Assembly: GCA_003501365.1 (NCBI GenBank)
Contig: DNPP01000032.1
Coordinates: forward strand, 14,278-25,415
Direction of reading: 5' to 3'
Source: Bacillota bacterium
GTDB lineage: Bacteria; Bacillota; UBA4882; UBA8346
Length of the DNA: 11,138 bases
A program made the position numbers and the translations under genes. How positions within the stretch are numbered: the first letter of the stretch is position 1; each line of letters begins with the position of its first letter. Shown here in pieces: positions 6,313 through 11,138 of this stretch. The notes beneath the pieces were generated by a model that searched no databases, was not told where the DNA came from, and was given only the letters and a program-made list of their open reading frames with translations.

Positions 6313-7659
6313 ATGAATTATTATGACGTCATTGTGGTCGGCGGAGGAGTATCCGGGGCTATAGCCGGTATTGCCAGCGCCCGGCTTGGAGCGAAAACAT
6401 TGATTATTGAAAAAATGGGTTTCCTAGGCGGAATGCTAACCGCGGGTGGTGTAGGTCCGATGATGACTTTTCACGCGGGTTCGCTCCAAGTAGTCCGCGG
6501 TATTGCTGATGAAGTAATAAAAAATTTGGAAAAGATGGGTGGGTCTCCGGGACACATTGTGGATACTACCGGTTATACCTATACGGTTACTCCGTTTGAC
6601 GCAGAACTGATGAAACACGTTTTGGAAAAAATGTACCTGGATGCATCCGGTGAAATCATGTATCATAGCTTTTTCTGTGATGTGAAAGTTACTTGCGGTG
6701 AAATCAACCAAATAAAAGTTGCAACGAAATCCGGACTTTTGGAACTTACAGCAACTGTTTTTGTTGATGCCAGTGGTGACGGCGATTTAGCAGCTTGGGC
6801 AGGAGTTCCTTTTTTACTGGGTCGACCGGGAGACCATTTGAGTCAACCGCTGACGATGAATTTCAAACTTGGGCAGGTCAATATTGTCAAGCTGAAAGAT
6901 TATATTTTGAGCCATCCGGAAGAATTTCCCGAAGCCAAAGCAGAATTGCTTAACCAAGCACCACGTTTGTCCATGGGCGGTTTTACTAAAATCTTGGCTA
7001 CAGGTCAGAAAAACAGCGAGATTACCTTTAGCCGGGAATGTATTTTGTTATTTGAAACGAATAATCCGGGCGAAGTTATCGTGAATACTACGCGGATTCA
7101 AAAAGTTAATCCCACCGACGTTCGGGAGTTATCAAATGCAGAGGTGGAAGGCCGGCGTCAGGCTCTTGAACTTTTTTATTTTATGAAACACCGGGTGCCT
7201 GGTTTCGAAGATGCTCTTTTTATGAGTAGCGGTCCCAACATTGGGGTGCGGGAATCCCGGAAAATTCAAGGAAAATACATCCTGACGGCTGAAGATTTAC
7301 TTGGACAGGTTGTCTTTGCCGATGAAATTGCTTGTGGCGGGTATCCTGTGGATGTCCATAGTCCGGACGGTGAAGGCACCGACTCGTGTCATTTGAAATG
7401 GGGTGCCGTTTACGGTATTCCCTATCGTTCATTAATTAATGGAAAGGTATCGAATTTAATTAATGTGGGCCGCTGTATATCGGCGACTCATGAAGCATGC
7501 GCGGCGATTCGGGTTTCTCCCATCGCCATGGCGATGGGACAAGCAGGAGGCACTGCCGCGGCGTTAGCAGTTCAAAAAAACTCAGAAGTAACCAATCTTG
7601 AATATCATTATTTACGTGAGCAATTGTTGAATGATCAGGTTTATTTACGGTCGAATTAG
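6313..7659 (+). CDS. FAD-dependent oxidoreductase (FAD_oxidored / PF12831-like)
   Basis: This 448-residue cytoplasmic flavoprotein opens with a Rossmann FAD-binding motif, DVIVVGGGVSGAIAGIASA (5-23), with E33 placed to bind the adenosine ribose. Next come GGMLTAGGVGP (39-49), the second FAD contact region DASGDGDLAAWAG (152-164) and the C-terminal FAD-closing segment INVGRCISATHEACAAIR (383-400), followed by AMAMGQAGGTAAALA (405-419). This order is typical of the FAD-dependent oxidoreductases grouped in PF12831, whose substrates are mostly unknown. AGGAG at 6297-6301 lies 11 bases before ATG 6313, inside the end of the preceding gene. The family could oxidise a C-N or C-O bond of the pathway substrate; the electron acceptor is not evident and no ferredoxin-type partner is nearby. 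Family assignment is firm; the reaction is not known. Confidence 0.9.
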   Translation: MNYYDVIVVGGGVSGAIAGIASARLGAKTLIIEKMGFLGGMLTAGGVGPMMTFHAGSLQVVRGIADEVIKNLEKMGGSPGHIVDTTGYTYTVTPFDAELMKHVLEKMYLDASGEIMYHSFFCDVKVTCGEINQIKVATKSGLLELTATVFVDASGDGDLAAWAGVPFLLGRPGDHLSQPLTMNFKLGQVNIVKLKDYILSHPEEFPEAKAELLNQAPRLSMGGFTKILATGQKNSEITFSRECILLFETNNPGEVIVNTTRIQKVNPTDVRELSNAEVEGRRQALELFYFMKHRVPGFEDALFMSSGPNIGVRESRKIQGKYILTAEDLLGQVVFADEIACGGYPVDVHSPDGEGTDSCHLKWGAVYGIPYRSLINGKVSNLINVGRCISATHEACAAIRVSPIAMAMGQAGGTAAALAVQKNSEVTNLEYHYLREQLLNDQVYLRSN

Positions 7660-7703
7660 CCTTCACCGGGTTTTGACTTTAAAACATTTATAAGGGAAAA
7701 GAT

Positions 7704-8918
7704 ATGGGGAAATCATTCCAAAACACGGCTGAAATACGTAATTTTAATACGAAGAAAATTATCGAATATTTACGCTTTAGTGAGCCGACCACCCGCAAAG
7801 ATTTGGCTGAAAAACTGGGCCTTAGCTTTGCTACTGTATCAAGTATTTGTAATCAATTAATCCAAGAAGGGTTTTTACAGGAGATGGAATCGGAAACGTT
7901 TAACGGCGGGCGGATTCCAAAATTGGTAACGATTCATCCTTCGTCAAAGTATATATTATGTCTGCAATTAATTCAGAAAGATCTTATTAAAGCAGTTTTA
8001 GTAAATCTCAAAAATGAAGTGGCTTGGGTTCAACAAGCAAGTGTTCCTGATGGAGCCGGTTTAAGTGAAGTATTGACAATAATTAATCGGCTTTGTAAAG
8101 CTTTATTTAATTCATCCGGGGTAAATGCTGACGCGGTGTTAGGAATTGGCGTCTCGGCACCGGGAATATTCAGCACCGATACCAATCAAATTGTAAATTC
8201 AACAAATCCGCTTTATGAGAATCAACCACTGAAGGAACTTCTGGAGCAATCTTTTCAACTTCCGGTTTTTGTTGAAAATGAGTCCAATTTGCTGGTGATG
8301 GCTACAGCGTTAATGACCGGCACCGAAAATAAAAACCGGAATCTCATCTATCTTTATTTCGGAGAAGGTTTAGGTACGGGGATTATTAGTGACGGCAAGG
8401 TCGTTATTGGGAATAAGGGTTTGGGCGGAGAAATCAGTCATATTCCCATTGGTAATGCCGGCTTCCAATGTTATTGCGGTCATCAAGGCTGTATCGAAAC
8501 AGAATTGACAATGACGGGATTTTTAAGAAAATATCAACAGATAGTTGGCGGCGAAAAGAAAATTACAACTGAAACTTGGGAAGAATTTGTTCAAGCTGTT
8601 GCTGCAAAACAAGCTCCCGCGTTATCTGTAATTCATGAAAACGGGGTTTTGATAGGAAAATTATTGGCGATTTTAATCAATATTTTTGATCCGGAAGCAA
8701 TTTATATTGGCGGGATCATTGAAAAAGTATTTCAGGATCTCTACCCGTACATCATTCGGGAGACCCGTGAACGAATCATCGTCAATTCTTTACGTGAGGT
8801 CGTGATCTATTGCAGCCCAAATTATGAACAACTTATCTATCGAGGCTGCGGCGAAATGGTTTTTTCCCATTGGAAACCATCTATCAATAAACTGAGAGTT
8901 TCAACTAGAATCAATTAA
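7704..8918 (+). CDS. ROK family transcriptional regulator
   Basis: The 404-residue protein combines an N-terminal winged helix-turn-helix (about residues 17-62; TTRKDLAEKLGLSFATVSSI) with a ROK sugar-kinase-like domain from about residue 83. The ROK zinc motif CYCGHQGCIE is complete (C256, C258, C263, with E265), and H246 in GGEISHIPIG is the expected fourth ligand. The position of the catalytic Asp in ROK kinases (ENDAN) reads ENESN (191-195), so Asp is replaced by Glu193; similar changes occur in regulators such as XylR, consistent with a sugar sensor rather than an active kinase. AAGGGA (7692-7697) lies 6 bases before ATG 7704. It follows the oxidoreductase by 44 bases and precedes the kinase by 11, so it is probably part of the operon and likely controls the promoter at 1948-1976. 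A sugar or phosphorylated sugar conjugate is the likely effector. Confidence 0.93.
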   Translation: MGKSFQNTAEIRNFNTKKIIEYLRFSEPTTRKDLAEKLGLSFATVSSICNQLIQEGFLQEMESETFNGGRIPKLVTIHPSSKYILCLQLIQKDLIKAVLVNLKNEVAWVQQASVPDGAGLSEVLTIINRLCKALFNSSGVNADAVLGIGVSAPGIFSTDTNQIVNSTNPLYENQPLKELLEQSFQLPVFVENESNLLVMATALMTGTENKNRNLIYLYFGEGLGTGIISDGKVVIGNKGLGGEISHIPIGNAGFQCYCGHQGCIETELTMTGFLRKYQQIVGGEKKITTETWEEFVQAVAAKQAPALSVIHENGVLIGKLLAILINIFDPEAIYIGGIIEKVFQDLYPYIIRETRERIIVNSLREVVIYCSPNYEQLIYRGCGEMVFSHWKPSINKLRVSTRIN

Positions 8919-8929
8919 GGAATGATATT

Positions 8930-10051
8930 ATGATTAATTTGATCAATCGTCTCATTGATGACTTGACGAAGCGGCGGGAAATGAGCCAAGAATTGAATGC
9001 TTGTATTGGATTTGACGGTTATGTTGATGAGATTTTAAGAGTCGTAAAATCGAAAACCGGTTTACATAACTATACGTTGTTTGAAACAATAAATGATTTT
9101 TCCGAGTATATCCATGATTCTGCAGGCAGAAGTTCCGATACCGAATTACTCTCTCGGGAAATCCGATTTGGCGGCAATGCTCCATTGATGGCTGATTCCT
9201 TGGCCGGATTCGGTTTGGCAGTAAGTTGCATTGGGACTTTAGGGGAATGTGAAATTCATCCGGCTTTTGAAAAGATGAATAGCACCTGTAAACTTTGGAG
9301 CATCGGTGATCCCGGTTACAGTTTTTCTTTCGAATTCAATGATGGCAAGTTAATGTTCGGAAAAACTGCCGCACTTGACAATTTGAATTGGGAGCATATT
9401 AAAAATCAAATTGGGCTGCAGTCAATTAAAAAAATCTTCACCACAAGTCAACTATTGAGTTTTGTTAACTGGAGTTCCATTTACCATATGAATACCATCG
9501 TAACCGGGATTCGTGATGAGATTTTATCCCAGATTGGACCTGACGTTTTAAAAAAGAAATTGGTTTTTTTCGATATAGCCGATCCGTCCCGGCGGTCGCA
9601 GCCGGATTTATTGGATTTTTTATGGCTTTTGGGCGATCTTTCCAAGTACTGCCGGGTTGTGCTGGGACTTAATGAACGGGAAGCCCGGAGTGTCGCTCAA
9701 AGTTTAGGTCGAATTATGAAAGATGAGACTTTGACTCAAGTTGGAAGTTTTATTTTTGAGAAACTCAGTATTGATACATTGGTTATCCATGGGTTGGATT
9801 TGGCCGTCAGCCTTCGCGAACATCAAGTGAATCAGGTAAAAGGGTTTTATGTGACTTACCCAAAAATTTCTACAGGCGGTGGTGATAATTTTAACGCCGG
9901 TTATTGTCTGGGCAGTCTACTGGATTTGGATTCTGAGGAAATGTTGCTGCTGGGTAATACCAACGCTTCCTTTTATATTCAAAATGGACATAGTCCCGGT
10001 TGGGATCAATTGTTAGACTTTTTAAAACAACAAAGGAACCAAAAGTCGTAA
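8930..10051 (+). CDS. PfkB/ribokinase-family carbohydrate kinase (divergent)
   Basis: This 373-residue protein has the layout of ribokinase-type sugar kinases. FDGYVDE (28-34) occupies the substrate-binding N-terminal position, FGGNAPLMADSLAGFG (80-95) matches the GGN(A)xNxAxxLA(R)LG motif, LGLNEREA (245-252) matches the conserved LN..E strand, and TGGGDNFNAGY (315-325) is the C-terminal signature with D319 as the catalytic base and an anion hole in GGGD. The usual form of that signature is DTxGAGD, so this copy is divergent. An extra N-terminal helix of about 22 residues precedes the first strand. AAGGAA (8917-8922) overlaps the stop of the regulator gene and lies 7 bases before ATG 8930. 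The gene is followed by a SIS protein, a pairing found for FrlD/FrlB and FraD/FraB, where the kinase phosphorylates an Amadori compound on C6 of the sugar. Substrate assignment is inference; a plain hexose or amino-sugar kinase remains possible. Confidence 0.82.
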   Translation: MINLINRLIDDLTKRREMSQELNACIGFDGYVDEILRVVKSKTGLHNYTLFETINDFSEYIHDSAGRSSDTELLSREIRFGGNAPLMADSLAGFGLAVSCIGTLGECEIHPAFEKMNSTCKLWSIGDPGYSFSFEFNDGKLMFGKTAALDNLNWEHIKNQIGLQSIKKIFTTSQLLSFVNWSSIYHMNTIVTGIRDEILSQIGPDVLKKKLVFFDIADPSRRSQPDLLDFLWLLGDLSKYCRVVLGLNEREARSVAQSLGRIMKDETLTQVGSFIFEKLSIDTLVIHGLDLAVSLREHQVNQVKGFYVTYPKISTGGGDNFNAGYCLGSLLDLDSEEMLLLGNTNASFYIQNGHSPGWDQLLDFLKQQRNQKS

Positions 10052-10071
10052 AAATTGAAATATGAAAGACG

Positions 10072-10091
10072 AAAGGATAACAGCTCCGATG
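10072..10091 (+). promoter_or_regulatory. Ribosome binding site supporting the SIS start at ATG 10089
   Basis: AAAGGA (10072-10077) lies 11 bases before ATG 10089-10091. The upstream in-frame ATG at 10062 has its nearest purine-rich site (10032-10038) 23 bases away, which is too far. The later start also gives the family-like beginning MNNFLRDILDQP. Confidence 0.55.
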
Positions 10092-11129
10092 AATAATTTC
10101 TTACGGGATATTTTGGATCAACCGCACAGTTTGGGAGAGGCGTTTCAGAGTTATATCACTGCAGATAATTTAAAAAAAATAAAAGCGATTGCCGACGAAG
10201 ATTTTGATGAAATTGTCTTTGCCGGGATGGGAAGTTCACATGATGCGTGCTTCGGAGCCAGTATTTATTTGAGCCAGCATGGTTGCAAAACAAGGGTCTA
10301 TTCAGCCGGCCAATTGCTGCATTATGAATCAACTCTTATCAATCAGCGGACTTTATTAGTATTGGTATCACAATCAGGTGAAAGTGGAGAAATTGTTAAG
10401 TTGATCTCTAAAATTCCGCCTGAATGTAAGGTGGTTGCCATTACCAATAATCTCCAAAGCACTTTGGGTTCTCGCGGCGATTATCCTTTTTTACTCAAGG
10501 TAGCCCCGGAAGAATCGGTTTCCACCAGGACTTATGTAAGTTCATTGATTTTATTAAATTTGTTGGCTAAAGGGATTGCCGGAAATTTGGATGAGACAGC
10601 AATTCAAGAGGTCAATGACATTCTGTCGAAAATGGGGAAATTGATTTTTGATTATCAAATTCTTCAAAAACAGTTGAATGATTTCTTACAGATGCCGCCT
10701 TATCTGGTGCTTTTGGGAAGAGGCTTTTCGTATAGCTCCATCTTCGCCGGCGGACTGTTTATAAAAGAAGTTGCCAAATATCCTTCCATAAGTTTGGACA
10801 GCGCTGAATTTCGGCACGGCCCATTGGAAATGGTGGATGTCGATTTCAGCGGCATTATTTTTGCACCGCAAGGCCCGACTTTTGATCTGAATTATAAATT
10901 AGCTAAAGATATTATGGACAAAGGCGGAAAAGTTGTTTTTATCACCAATGGAGTTCAGATTGATTCTGCGAAACTAATCCTTCCGGTTCAATTGGAATCA
11001 TGTGAGGAAATGTTGATGCCCATAATGGATATCGTTCCGATTCAATTAATCGCTAACCATTTGGCAGAAGGGAAAGGATATGAGCCGGGTAAATTTCGTT
11101 GGTCTTCTAAGATTACCGCGATGGAATAG
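10089..11129 (+). CDS. Double-SIS-domain sugar isomerase/deglycase (GlmS isomerase/FrlB-like)
   Basis: The 346-residue product resembles the isomerase half of GlmS and the FrlB/FraB/AgaS group. The first SIS domain has AGMGSSHDA (45-53), the phosphate-binding SQSGESGE (94-101) and EESVSTRTYVSS (141-152). The second has LLGRGFSYSSIFAGGLFIKEV (208-228) and the catalytic-loop motif SAEFRHGPLEMVD (238-250), whose E240 corresponds to the Glu of GELKHGP in GlmS. The C-terminus reads WSSKITAME, placing K341 where GlmS has its Schiff-base lysine. The length suits FrlB-type deglycases (about 340) and no glutaminase domain is present. I infer cleavage or isomerisation of a phosphorylated sugar-amine, such as release of an amino acid and glucose 6-phosphate from a 6-phospho-fructosamine made by the adjacent kinase. 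An amino-sugar-phosphate deaminase/isomerase role is the main alternative. Starting at ATG 10062 would add nine residues, but the ribosome binding site favours ATG 10089. Confidence 0.88.
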   Translation: MNNFLRDILDQPHSLGEAFQSYITADNLKKIKAIADEDFDEIVFAGMGSSHDACFGASIYLSQHGCKTRVYSAGQLLHYESTLINQRTLLVLVSQSGESGEIVKLISKIPPECKVVAITNNLQSTLGSRGDYPFLLKVAPEESVSTRTYVSSLILLNLLAKGIAGNLDETAIQEVNDILSKMGKLIFDYQILQKQLNDFLQMPPYLVLLGRGFSYSSIFAGGLFIKEVAKYPSISLDSAEFRHGPLEMVDVDFSGIIFAPQGPTFDLNYKLAKDIMDKGGKVVFITNGVQIDSAKLILPVQLESCEEMLMPIMDIVPIQLIANHLAEGKGYEPGKFRWSSKITAME

Positions 11130-11138
11130 ATGAAAAAT

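Noticed and set aside
1..11138. tRNA, rRNA, CRISPR array, phage or defence genes
   Set aside because: I looked for them and saw no tRNA-like fold, regular repeat-spacer array, integrase, transposase or known defence gene; the window is metabolic in character.

Overview
The window looks like chromosomal DNA of a moderately AT-rich Gram-positive-type bacterium, most likely Bacillota. This is inferred from the purine-rich ribosome binding sites, the use of TTG and GTG starts, a textbook TTGACA-17-TATAAT promoter and the gene families present. No rRNA or other phylogenetic marker is present, so the lineage stays tentative. All recognised genes lie on the plus strand.

Region 1 (1-1868): possible last codons of an unresolved upstream gene, a short leader containing a 24-bp tandem duplication, then a cytoplasmic GH13 glycosidase of the cyclomaltodextrinase/neopullulanase type that lacks the usual N-terminal CBM34 domain. 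A rho-independent terminator closes this unit.

Region 2 (1869-11129): a consensus promoter with nearby dyad elements precedes a seven-gene block: ion-transporter-superfamily permease, HyuA-type hydantoinase/oxoprolinase, small HExxH protein, FAD-dependent oxidoreductase, ROK regulator, divergent PfkB-type sugar kinase, and a double-SIS protein. From the second gene onward the genes are tightly spaced. The permease is separated from the rest by a 113-bp MITE-like element with imperfect terminal inverted repeats. An ATG directly after the last stop suggests that the block may continue beyond the window.

How they may work together: a PfkB-type kinase next to a SIS protein that keeps the GlmS-like Glu and C-terminal Lys is the core arrangement of the fructoselysine (FrlD/FrlB) and fructose-asparagine (FraD/FraB) pathways, where a glycated amino acid is phosphorylated and then deglycated. 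Here that pair is combined with an ATP-dependent lactam/imide hydrolase homologue (no HyuB partner visible), a flavin oxidoreductase, a permease and a small putative zinc-protease-like protein. I infer a pathway for a sugar-conjugated amino acid, possibly a cyclised (pyroglutamyl-type) Amadori or opine-like compound, controlled by the ROK protein. The gene families are well supported; the substrate and the pathway are hypotheses.

Stretches of more than 300 bases without a gene: only 1684-2091. It holds the terminator (1828-1868), the promoter and possible operators (1911-2007) and the permease ribosome binding site. I see nothing definite in 1684-1827.
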